64,000 nucleotides of DNA from Brevibacillus dissolubilis (GTDB lineage Bacteria; Bacillota; Bacilli; Brevibacillales; Brevibacillaceae): the NCBI RefSeq assembly GCF_006170445.1, contig NZ_VCNA01000002.1:620001-684000 (forward strand). The letters run 5' to 3'. Of this stretch, positions 24,911 through 32,652 are shown in pieces (position 1 is the stretch's first letter; each line of letters begins with the position of its first letter). A program made the translations under genes and the position numbers. Under the pieces are notes generated by a model. That model saw only the letters and a list, made by a program, of their open reading frames with translations. It was not told where the DNA came from and did not search any database.

Positions 24911-27547
24911 TTATTTAATTAAATTTAGCTCTCGAAGATATTTAAGATAAATAGGTTTGATACGCATCCGACTTCCATTATTCTCAAGCCATTCAAATAC
25001 GTCTAACTGTTCATAGTTAGACACTTTCTTAAATTCTCTGAGTACTCTTATTGCCACACTTCTGGTAACACCAGCTGATATCAACTGAATTGCTATGGGT
25101 TCCATAGTTCCTAATTCAAGCATTATTGGCAAGGACAAAGTTAATTTATATTTTTCTTTTTCAGCTTCAGACATGATGAAATCTAAAATATCTGTTAATA
25201 ACTTGTAATATTTAACAAGCAAAAACGTAACAATTTTTGAATGAACATTAACTACTTCGTTAATTTTTTTGTTTATTAACCGTTCATTGTCTAGTTCAAT
25301 ATTTGAAAAAGAGATTTCTTCATCAATAATCTCACGATAACTGTTGCTCTGGAGCCATCTAATACTAAAAAACGCAAAACGTCTAAGAGAATGCTTTATG
25401 TCATGCTTTCTAAAGGCCTCATTTTTAATACTAAAAATAGAATCCAACTTTTCAATTGTATTAACCAACTGCCAGTAAAAAGGTAATTCGTGATACTTCA
25501 AATCTTGAATTTTATCTTTATTCATTCTCTTATTAAAATTAGAGTTGGGTATAATTACCCATTTACTTAGACCATCCTTTAATATCTCTTTATACAACCT
25601 ATCTTGTAGCATTGGGTCTATTGATGGATTTAATGATATTACCTTACTGTTAAGAGTAATATTTGAAAGTGTATCTTTAAATTTTTCTATGATCTTAGTT
25701 TTATCCTTAATATGAACCCCCTTCTTTTGTAAATATTGATTAAATTCCTTTTCTGAACTGATAAATTTATGTCTTAACAGGGATATCGTAAATCCATCAC
25801 AAGCATTATTAATCTCTGTGGTTGGCTTATCTATGTTATTTAATATACTCTCTATATTTGACAACGACTTATTTGATGCAGGTATTACCTCTTTCTCGTA
25901 TGCCCTATTAAGATATTCATCAGCCCATTCATTTTTTTCTATACAATAAATTGTGCCATATAAAGAATCTTTAATTCTTCCTGCTCTCCCCATTAGATTA
26001 CCAAATTCAAATAAGGATAGATTCTCGGTTTTCTTTTTAGGCGAGACAACAAAAAGATTATTAGCAGGAAGATTGACACCCTGTATTAGTGTTGAGGTAC
26101 AACATAAATACTTAATAAGCCCACGACTAAATTGATTTTCAATCTCTCTCCGAACAATATCAGGTAGTTTGCTATGATGAAAAGCAACTCCCGCTTTAAG
26201 ACATTTTATTAAAAAGTACTTTGGATGTATTTCTTCAGTTAAGTATTCAATTAGTTCATCTATCTCGCTATTTCCATTAATTGTATCAATCTCCCCTGAT
26301 AGTTCCATTGCCCAACGCTCGGCATAGTCAGCTCTAGCAGCATATACTATACTTTGCCCAACATTCCCCAAAACCTTAACTGATTTAGTTACAGATTTAT
26401 AAACATGAGAATCAAACTCTTTCTTGACATTAAAATTCGCAGGTATATTTATATTCAGTTTCGAATTTTTTTCTGTGAGAGATTTATAAAACAGACAAAT
26501 TTGATTTTTTTCAATATCTGGTTTTACAATGCATCTTATTTGGAAAACAGGAGATAATGTAGTTTGGACTTCCACACTATCTGTACCAAATAGATTAACA
26601 AATAATGCGTTATTACGTTTAATATATGGACCTGCGGTTACAATTTTGGAACTTCTCCATTTTTTTGATATCTCATCTAAAACAAATTCCATCAAAATGC
26701 CCCTACCATTTTCATCTTCTACATTTTGTATTTCATCAACAAAAACAAAATCTGGAACTATCGAATATTGATCTGCATTTTGAAGTAACTTCAAGCATCT
26801 TTCTGGCGTCAAAATAAAAATATTTTTTAAACTATTATTTTTTAGAAACTCTTTGTCTATAAATGCCGTTCTAACATTTACATCTCTATCAAGTGTACTT
26901 CTAAACTCTTCACTAACTTGATTTAATAAGGCTTTCGTAGGAGCTATATAAAGCACTGAATAACTTTGTTTCTTTGCAAAATTCATATTTATGAAACTTT
27001 TAATAACGAACGATTTACCACTTGAAGTAGGCGCTGATATAGAAATTTTATTATTTTCAAATAATATATCCCATAACATTCTTTGAAAATCGGTTGCCAA
27101 TATACTCAATCGATTATTGAGCAAAATTGTATTGACATGTCTCTTATATCCTAATTCAATATCAAGTACCGCTCCAAAGTTATATCTAAATTTAGATGAT
27201 GCAATATCACTACTATCAGATTCAAATAATGAATCTAAAAACTTAGTAGCAACTAAATTTCCAGTTCTTGAAAATATAATATAACTTAACTGATTACAGT
27301 TGATATCTTCTTTAAAGACGAGGTACAACAACGCAGCGAATATTTGTGCTTTTTGCTTGTGACTTTCATTGTCACTATCCGCAAGTATGGTAGCTAACCA
27401 TCCTGCTTTTTGTATTTCTTCTTTAAAAGACATCTGTAAATTCAAATGCTTGTTAAGTTGAGTTTTATACAAATACCCCTTTTGTAATTCATTGATTACT
27501 CGATTTAAAGTTGGATGATTGTATATATTTTCATATGCCTGTTCCAT
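24911..27547 (-). CDS. hamB: Hachiman defence helicase HamB
   Basis: This is a superfamily 2 DEAD/DEAH-like helicase of 878 residues, the ATPase of the Hachiman antiphage system. Motif I is APTSSGKS (about 172-179). Motif II is DEIQ (271-274). Motif IV-V features are VAFHHSKLP (about 454-462) and TSTLIQGVNLP (about 484-494). Motif VI is MGRAGR (519-524). A long helical C-terminal half follows. It begins 12 bases after hamA with GAGGAATG as ribosome site. The DNA is strikingly AT-rich compared with both neighbours, a sign of horizontal transfer. In known systems HamB is a DNA helicase sensor that restrains and then releases the HamA nuclease. Confidence 0.88.
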   Translation of the reverse strand: MEQAYENIYNHPTLNRVINELQKGYLYKTQLNKHLNLQMSFKEEIQKAGWLATILADSDNESHKQKAQIFAALLYLVFKEDINCNQLSYIIFSRTGNLVATKFLDSLFESDSSDIASSKFRYNFGAVLDIELGYKRHVNTILLNNRLSILATDFQRMLWDILFENNKISISAPTSSGKSFVIKSFINMNFAKKQSYSVLYIAPTKALLNQVSEEFRSTLDRDVNVRTAFIDKEFLKNNSLKNIFILTPERCLKLLQNADQYSIVPDFVFVDEIQNVEDENGRGILMEFVLDEISKKWRSSKIVTAGPYIKRNNALFVNLFGTDSVEVQTTLSPVFQIRCIVKPDIEKNQICLFYKSLTEKNSKLNINIPANFNVKKEFDSHVYKSVTKSVKVLGNVGQSIVYAARADYAERWAMELSGEIDTINGNSEIDELIEYLTEEIHPKYFLIKCLKAGVAFHHSKLPDIVRREIENQFSRGLIKYLCCTSTLIQGVNLPANNLFVVSPKKKTENLSLFEFGNLMGRAGRIKDSLYGTIYCIEKNEWADEYLNRAYEKEVIPASNKSLSNIESILNNIDKPTTEINNACDGFTISLLRHKFISSEKEFNQYLQKKGVHIKDKTKIIEKFKDTLSNITLNSKVISLNPSIDPMLQDRLYKEILKDGLSKWVIIPNSNFNKRMNKDKIQDLKYHELPFYWQLVNTIEKLDSIFSIKNEAFRKHDIKHSLRRFAFFSIRWLQSNSYREIIDEEISFSNIELDNERLINKKINEVVNVHSKIVTFLLVKYYKLLTDILDFIMSEAEKEKYKLTLSLPIMLELGTMEPIAIQLISAGVTRSVAIRVLREFKKVSNYEQLDVFEWLENNGSRMRIKPIYLKYLRELNLIK

Positions 27548-27559
27548 ATCTCATTCCTC

Positions 27560-28477
27560 TTAGGGTTCTGTTCCGTGTATTTGAAAGTAGACAGCGTTTC
27601 GAAACTTTGTTACATCATTAACTGGAATTATGAAAAAATCCAAACAAACACTTCTTAACCCACTATATATTTTTAACTTTTCCTGTATTGATTTAAGAAA
27701 TACTTTCCCCTTCTCTTCTAAGTATTCCTTTATCATCTCTTCTGCTTCAGTTTTAAGATATGCGCTTTGTTCAATCACACCAATATGTTTTGTGTTATAC
27801 ATTAGGAAAACTGGATGGACTAATATATTGTTGTTGAATTCTTCTGTACCAGGCTTTAGAGAATTATACAAATATTCGATATCTATATCTTCGAGTATTA
27901 AATTATTTCTTGCCACATTAAACTCGAATGTACTAAATCTTGCAGAATTCAAATGATCGTGAAATCGATCTAAAGACTCTAGCGCATCGTCAACACATTT
28001 TGAAAAACCATCCATAATCTTCGATTCTCCAATTAAGCATGCTGTATTACTCTTTCCCGGTAAATATTCATAGTTTCCTAAAAAGATTCCGTCCCCACCC
28101 TTAACTTGATCAACCGGATTAGTCAAAGTAATAAGTTTTGTTGCAACCATAGGACATTTTAATACGCTCTCTACAAATAAAAACAACAACAATTCACCAT
28201 ATTTACCATCAGTTTTCGGATCCTTTTTTCCAAAATATTTTGATGCCTCTCTATAAGCCTTGACACTTCCTAATTCTTTTATTTTTCTCGGTCCAAAAAC
28301 AAACTCTGCAATTTGACTTGCCGCAAAATCAGCTAGTGAATCAAATTTGTATAAATTACCCGAAAATTTAATACTGTATCCTCTAACTTTTAGCTTAGTG
28401 TCATTTAATACAATTTGGTTTACTAGGTGCTCATCAATCCATTTATCATCAATTTGTACCAATTTATCCCAGTCCAA
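27560..28477 (-). CDS. hamA: Hachiman nuclease HamA (DUF1837)
   Basis: This is a DUF1837 protein of about 305 residues, the effector of Hachiman. The PD-(D/E)xK-like signature is readable: KYGELLLFLF (Glu near 95), VKGGDGIF (Asp near 129) and LIGESKIMDG (Glu and Lys of ExK near 151 and 153). The start is uncertain. TTG 28477 follows AAGGTG by six bases, whereas GTG 28486 lies inside that site. It is the first gene of a two-gene operon with hamB, in the same AT-rich island. Nuclease function is family knowledge, and the residues needed appear intact. Confidence 0.87.
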   Translation of the reverse strand: MDWDKLVQIDDKWIDEHLVNQIVLNDTKLKVRGYSIKFSGNLYKFDSLADFAASQIAEFVFGPRKIKELGSVKAYREASKYFGKKDPKTDGKYGELLLFLFVESVLKCPMVATKLITLTNPVDQVKGGDGIFLGNYEYLPGKSNTACLIGESKIMDGFSKCVDDALESLDRFHDHLNSARFSTFEFNVARNNLILEDIDIEYLYNSLKPGTEEFNNNILVHPVFLMYNTKHIGVIEQSAYLKTEAEEMIKEYLEEKGKVFLKSIQEKLKIYSGLRSVCLDFFIIPVNDVTKFRNAVYFQIHGTEP

Positions 28478-28487
28478 TTCTATCACC

Positions 28488-28546
28488 TTAAAAGATATTA
28501 TTAACTATCAAGTTATTATTTATTTTCCTTTTATTATATCTTTTAA
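28488..28546. repeat. 11-bp perfect inverted repeat flanking the hamA leader
   Basis: TTAAAAGATAT (28488-28498, next to the ribosome site) and ATATCTTTTAA (28536-28546, over the -10 box) are perfect inverted copies 37 bases apart. It could be an operator pair or leader fold. Confidence 0.5.
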
Positions 28547-28560
28547 ACCATAAGTTACAA
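28533..28560 (-). promoter_or_regulatory. Sigma-A-like promoter of hamAB
   Basis: On the minus strand TTGTAA (28555-28560) and TATAAT (28533-28538) are separated by 16 bases, about 55 bases upstream of hamA. Confidence 0.5.
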
Positions 28561-28591
28561 CATTTGGTTATCATTCTAAATAAATCTCTAT

Positions 28592-28650
28592 AAAAAAGAC
28601 CGCCTGAGCCTCCAGCTTCTGCACCGCCGTGGCCCACGTGGTCTTCTTTT
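28592..28650 (-). terminator. GC-rich terminator hairpin after the YfhP-like gene
   Basis: Outer arms AAGACC and GGTCTT enclose a GC-rich imperfect stem. On the minus strand the exit is TTTTTT. It marks the right edge of the AT-rich island. Confidence 0.6.
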
Positions 28651-28681
28651 TCACTCCTTACCTTCACGCAAACGGTACGTT

Positions 28682-29650
28682 TCACACATACGGCGCTTCC
28701 CACGCCTTTTTCCTCCAGCCAAACGAGCACTTCACTACACGCAGGTTCTTATCCAGCCGCACATCCACGCCGAACGGCAACTTGCGGTTGTGCCAAAAGC
28801 GCACATCGCTCCAGATCACCTCATAGCCGTCGTGCAGCTCTTTGTACGTCACATGGATCAGCTGCGCGATATGCAGGAACGCCCGCACACCATCTGTCTG
28901 AAGCGTCGCGTAGACGATCGGATCGGAGCTGGTCTTCCCGTAGGAGTCACGCACCAGCACCTGCTGATTGGCGACTTCCCCCGTGTAGTAGCAGTCCTCC
29001 CCCTCAGCGACAAACGACCAGCGGAACCAATGAAAGGTCGGCTGCACCTGACATGTACCTTTGATCACGTCGCCGAGGTGCTGCTCCACTCGTTTCACCA
29101 CAAGGCGGTGCTGCCAGATCCGCATCCCGATATAGGCGAACGTGGCGAGATAGATTGTCGTAAAAATCGCTCCCGCCTCCCACACCCCAGACAGCCAGAG
29201 AACCACCCCGGCCAGATGCAGCACAAACAACAGCGGCTCAAAAATCGCCAGGATGTCGTAGTGAATCCACTTTTTCGTAACCGGGCGGTAACACTGCACG
29301 CCATAGGTATTGAGCGCATCGAGGAAGATGTGAAACACAACCGCGAGAAATGCCCACAAATACAGGGTCCAGATATACGACTCCAGATGCATGAAAAACG
29401 CAATCGGCAGCGCAATCACGGCAGGCCAGATGAACCACGCAGGGATCGAGTGGGTGATGCCGCGATGATACCGCACATAGGAAGCGTAGCCCTTGACCCG
29501 AACCACCGTGTCAAGATCGGGTGCGTTCGAGCCGATCAGGGTACACATCGCAACTGCTGTGACCAGCTCAGGATTTTGTGCTACGACGGGGTCTACACAA
29601 GCAAGACCGGCCAGACTGCAACCAAACAACAGATGACTTCCCGTATCCAT
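28682..29650 (-). CDS. yfhP: Metal-dependent hydrolase family membrane protein (YfhP-like)
   Basis: This is a 322-residue membrane protein of the LexA-binding/YdjM-type inner membrane hydrolase family, closest in feel to B. subtilis YfhP. Conserved features are the start MDTGSHLLFG, GSNAPDLDTVVRVKG, the RYHRGITHSIPAW histidine motif and FHIFLDALNTYGVQ. Four to five hydrophobic spans occupy residues about 70-200, followed by a soluble C-terminal part. Histidines and aspartates suggest metal binding. The in vivo role is unclear. Confidence 0.82.
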   Translation of the reverse strand: MDTGSHLLFGCSLAGLACVDPVVAQNPELVTAVAMCTLIGSNAPDLDTVVRVKGYASYVRYHRGITHSIPAWFIWPAVIALPIAFFMHLESYIWTLYLWAFLAVVFHIFLDALNTYGVQCYRPVTKKWIHYDILAIFEPLLFVLHLAGVVLWLSGVWEAGAIFTTIYLATFAYIGMRIWQHRLVVKRVEQHLGDVIKGTCQVQPTFHWFRWSFVAEGEDCYYTGEVANQQVLVRDSYGKTSSDPIVYATLQTDGVRAFLHIAQLIHVTYKELHDGYEVIWSDVRFWHNRKLPFGVDVRLDKNLRVVKCSFGWRKKAWEAPYV

Positions 29651-29683
29651 CCTCGTTAATGCCTCCTGTTTTGCGTTTCATTT

Positions 29684-30172
29684 TTACATATAGGAACCTG
29701 CCCACCCTCCCGCCAGCACATAAAGGCTGACCCATGCGACGGCGCCAAGTGCTGAACTGACGAGGAAGGAGTGCAGGGGGAATCGTAATAATCCGGCCCC
29801 GTAGGAAATCCCGATGCGAACACCCGGAATAAAGTAGGAAAATGGAATCGACCAGAATCCGTATCGTCTCAGCCAGCGGATCGGCCGCTTATATCGCCTG
29901 ACGGGAAACCGCCACCTTTTGGCGAGCCGCATCAGCTTGAGCGTTCCTAATCGGGAGGCGATCCAATAGTTGAACAGACTGCCGACCCAGACGGCCGCAA
30001 GACTGACCAAAAAGGTGGGGATTAGCGCCATCAGCCCTTTGACGACCAGCACACCGGCAAAGACAAGCACCGCTTCATCGGGTATGGGAAACCCGATAAT
30101 TCCCGCGACCAAGACCACAAACAACAGCCACAGTCCATGCTCCTGGATCAGCGGGAATAGAGATTCAACCAC
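29684..30172 (-). CDS. DedA family membrane protein
   Basis: This is a DedA-family protein of about 162 residues. It has the signature GFPIPDEAVLVFAGVL in the N-terminal re-entrant region, and later YFIPGVRIGISYGAG with the functional arginine, between hydrophobic segments. DedA proteins include lipid-carrier translocases such as UptA. The GTG at 30172 is used because GGAGGT lies six bases before it. It overlaps the upstream acyltransferase gene by 8 bases, so it is translationally coupled as the third gene of a lipid operon. Confidence 0.82.
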   Translation of the reverse strand: MVESLFPLIQEHGLWLLFVVLVAGIIGFPIPDEAVLVFAGVLVVKGLMALIPTFLVSLAAVWVGSLFNYWIASRLGTLKLMRLAKRWRFPVRRYKRPIRWLRRYGFWSIPFSYFIPGVRIGISYGAGLLRFPLHSFLVSSALGAVAWVSLYVLAGGWAGSYM

Positions 30173-31097
30173 CGCACACACCTCCAGCCTCATCCTCCAC
30201 TGATGCTTGCTCCTGCCACCGTTCCTCTACGTTGAACCAATAGAACCAGTCCGTCGGCACACGCCGCACGATCTGTTCTAGAATCCCGTTCAGTTCATTG
30301 AGCGCTTCCGACAATCTCGACTTATCATATCGGGCATGTAGGTATAAGGGTGACTCAAACACCAATTTATGCTGAAAGCCCTTTTTACGAAACCCATAGA
30401 ATGGAATAATGGGCGCTTGATTCTCCATCGCCAGCACCGCTGTACCGCTCGGCGTATTTGTCTTGCGGTTGAAAAAAGTGGCGGTAGGAAAGCTGGGCCG
30501 ATAAAAGTCCCCAAATAAAAGCACAACCCCGTTCTTTTGCAAGTGCCGACGAATCTGGCGAAACAGCGTCAGCGGCGGTGTGGAGTCATAATCCAAGCCC
30601 TTGCAGCCCATGTCCTGAAACGCCAGATAAATCGGGCGCAGCTCTGCACTCCCGGCGGTAGCTACGGTCAGGCAATCATATTTTTGTGACAGGTACCAAT
30701 AATACATAAAAAAATTCCCCATATGCGGTGCAAACAGGATCGCTCCTCTGCCCTTAGCCAGCTCGTTCTGCAGGTATTCCTCGCCTTCGAGCCAATAGGG
30801 ACAATCTTCGGCCTGCTTACAACGTTTAGACTCAACCATCAGTTCATAAAGGATCATGAAAAAATTACGAAAATACCGCTGGGTTACCTGTTGAACCTGC
30901 TGTCGGCTGTATTCGGGCATGAGCTCTTGCATGTTTTGCTGTACGTTGTTGCGAAATAGGACGGCACGACTGTAGATGAGTCGCCCGCCGATCCAGCAGA
31001 ACAGGAGAATAACAGGCTTAGGGATCCAGCCAAGATAGCGAACTAGTCTCTCCATCTTGCCTGGATCGGTGGTGACTTTTTCAATCCACTGGTACAA
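30165..31097 (-). CDS. Lysophospholipid acyltransferase family protein (LpxL/HtrB type)
   Basis: This is an LpxL/HtrB/PatA-type acyltransferase of about 310 residues with an N-terminal hydrophobic anchor (PKPVILLFCWIGG). The catalytic-histidine block reads APHMGNFF, so the acidic residue of the usual HX4(D/E) motif is replaced by Phe. Later blocks (LLFGDFYRPSFPTATFFNR, PSGTAVLAMENQAPIIPFYG) match the family. The TTG at 31097 behind GGGGGAAG gives the conserved start LYQWIEKV. A longer frame reaches 31208. It lies 114 bases (or 3 if longer) after an OlsB-like gene and overlaps the DedA gene. It may add the second acyl chain to a lyso-aminolipid (inference). Confidence 0.78.
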   Translation of the reverse strand: MYQWIEKVTTDPGKMERLVRYLGWIPKPVILLFCWIGGRLIYSRAVLFRNNVQQNMQELMPEYSRQQVQQVTQRYFRNFFMILYELMVESKRCKQAEDCPYWLEGEEYLQNELAKGRGAILFAPHMGNFFMYYWYLSQKYDCLTVATAGSAELRPIYLAFQDMGCKGLDYDSTPPLTLFRQIRRHLQKNGVVLLFGDFYRPSFPTATFFNRKTNTPSGTAVLAMENQAPIIPFYGFRKKGFQHKLVFESPLYLHARYDKSRLSEALNELNGILEQIVRRVPTDWFYWFNVEERWQEQASVEDEAGGVCGG

Positions 31098-31210
31098 AAC
31101 GCTTCCCCCTCTCGTTGTTGTGCCGATTCTGTCCAAGGGTACAACTACGGATTGCTCCTCTTTTCTCTCTGTAGGCAGGTTTCTCTCCAAGGCTTTACCT
31201 GCGCCCAACG

Positions 31211-31984
31211 CTAGTACTTTTTGAGGAAGTGTTTTTTGTACTTTTTCGAGATGTGTTCCCGATCCAGCAGAATGAAAAAGTCAGTCGTGCGAAACACCGG
31301 GTCATAGGCAGGCTCACCCGCAATCTGTGCGCCAAGCCAGTAGTAGCCCTTCATCAAGGGAGGCAGCCTGCGGAACAGTTCCTTTTCTTCGCCCGCTAAT
31401 TCGATAGCCTGCAAGCCGTCGATGCGGTTTTTCGGTAGCGGCCGGATGCCATAGGTTTCGGTGATCGCGTCCTTCCTGCAAAGCATCGAGTACAGTTCGT
31501 TAAGCTCGGCAAGGGTGGGTGTCGGAATGCTGGCACAGCCGATCAGGTAGGACTGACCATGCTCACTAATATACTGCGCAATGCCTTCCCACAGCAGTTG
31601 AATCGCTTTGCCGCCGCGATACTCCTCGGCAATACAGCTTCTCCCCAGCTCCAGTGCCTGTTTTTTGCATGCCTCAAAGCCTGTGAGGTCAAACTCGGTC
31701 TCGGAGTAAAACCCGTTGTGCAAGATGGCCCGCTCGCCCGGCAACAGCCGATAGGTGCCGATCACTTGACTGGTTGCTTGATCCTTGATGATGAGGTGGT
31801 CGCAATAGACGTCGTATTCATCGGTTTCGATGCCGTGATCATTGATGAGATTGGGGTTCTGTTCCTCAACGACAAACACTTGATACCGCAGCCGCAGTGC
31901 CTGCTCGATCTCCTCACTGGTTTTTGCCAAAGAGACGGTCAGCTCCGGGTTCTGCATGTTCCAAGCGGGTGAAGATTGACTCAT
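31211..31984 (-). CDS. OlsB-like N-acyltransferase (acyl-ACP dependent, GNAT/hemolysin family)
   Basis: This is a GNAT-fold acyltransferase of the OlsB (ornithine acyl-ACP N-acyltransferase) type. Typical text: RYQVFVVEEQNP, YDVYCDHLIIKD, VIGTYRLL, ALELGRSCIAEEYRGGKAIQL, LIGCASIPTP, LPPLMKGYYWLGA and the end FRTTDFFILLDREHISKKY. In proteobacteria OlsB makes lyso-ornithine lipid. The ATG at 31984 has GGAAGGTG at eight bases. It heads an operon with an LpxL-type acyltransferase and a DedA protein. The amino acid acylated is unknown. Confidence 0.82.
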   Translation of the reverse strand: MSQSSPAWNMQNPELTVSLAKTSEEIEQALRLRYQVFVVEEQNPNLINDHGIETDEYDVYCDHLIIKDQATSQVIGTYRLLPGERAILHNGFYSETEFDLTGFEACKKQALELGRSCIAEEYRGGKAIQLLWEGIAQYISEHGQSYLIGCASIPTPTLAELNELYSMLCRKDAITETYGIRPLPKNRIDGLQAIELAGEEKELFRRLPPLMKGYYWLGAQIAGEPAYDPVFRTTDFFILLDREHISKKYKKHFLKKY

Positions 31985-32008
31985 AGTCATCACACCTTCC
32001 GTTGAATG

Positions 32009-32212
32009 TCAAACCAACCCTGATTGATTCTCCAACTGATGGAATGTCTTCCCTTCCCATTGTACGAGGCAGGGTCGAAACTTAGTTGGGGGAGGGATTA
32101 ATTTTTTTGTAAAACATTGAATGCATCGGGGAAGCGCTGTCATGGTTGCTGTTGTGCTATTTCTGACTATATGCTTTAAAAATTCCTTTATTTTTCTCCA
32201 AATCGACTCCAT
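32009..32212 (-). CDS. Possible small cationic protein
   Basis: This is a 67-codon frame beginning MESIWRKIKEFLKHIV behind a strong GGGAGGT site at eight bases. The product is basic with an amphipathic N-terminus and two cysteines (PRCIQCF). No family is recognised. It lies 24 bases before the OlsB-like gene on the same strand and could be a leader gene of that operon or chance. Confidence 0.3.
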   Translation of the reverse strand: MESIWRKIKEFLKHIVRNSTTATMTALPRCIQCFTKKLIPPPTKFRPCLVQWEGKTFHQLENQSGLV

Positions 32213-32386
32213 CTTTATGTACCTCCCTCCATCTCTGCGAGCTGCTTCTCCCCTCTTCTTTTGAATTCCCAACTCCCCATTCGTGCACCTCCAGCCCCAT
32301 GATTCTTCACCCCATTGATCCCCTGCTGCCACACATGTTTTCCCGTGAATGGGGCAGACTACGGAAGAAAAAGGAGGGGATTGGAA

Positions 32387-32533
32387 ATGTCTTTGCAACA
32401 ATACGATCCAAACCGACTGGTCGAACCATCGGACGCGCTGCTGCAGGATCTGTATGAAATGTCTTATCCTCCGCGCGACGAGGAATATTATTACGACCTG
32501 ATCGACTGGAGCGCCTGGTCTGACCCGATGTGA
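32387..32533 (+). CDS. Small acidic protein (48 residues)
   Basis: An ATG behind AAGGAGGGG opens a 48-residue frame. The product is tyrosine- and acid-rich (YEMSYPPRDEEYYYDLIDW). A strong terminator follows 48 bases later, so it looks like a real monocistronic gene. No family is recognised. Confidence 0.6.
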   Translation: MSLQQYDPNRLVEPSDALLQDLYEMSYPPRDEEYYYDLIDWSAWSDPM

Positions 32534-32580
32534 TCTGTAGGCATGGATCGGTAAGCAGTGATCCCAAAGCGAAAGCTATA

Positions 32581-32642
32581 AAAAAAGAGTGCCCGATTTT
32601 CACCAAGGATGAATTTCCTCAGGAGAAATGGCACTCTTTTTT
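32581..32642. terminator. Bidirectional terminator
   Basis: The arms AAAAAAGAGTGCC and GGCACTCTTTTTT are perfect, with a 36-base loop that itself contains TTTC/GAAA pairings. It ends the small plus-strand gene and faces the threonine aldolase gene. Confidence 0.85.
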
Positions 32643-32652
32643 ATCTGTCTAT

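Noticed and set aside
24859-28681. Prophage or integrative element carrying the Hachiman genes
   Set aside because: Apart from base composition there is no integrase, transposase, phage gene or flanking direct repeat.
28488-28730. 80-codon minus-strand frame between hamA and the YfhP-like gene
   Set aside because: It runs through a terminator hairpin and the hamA promoter, and the product is low in complexity with no ribosome site.
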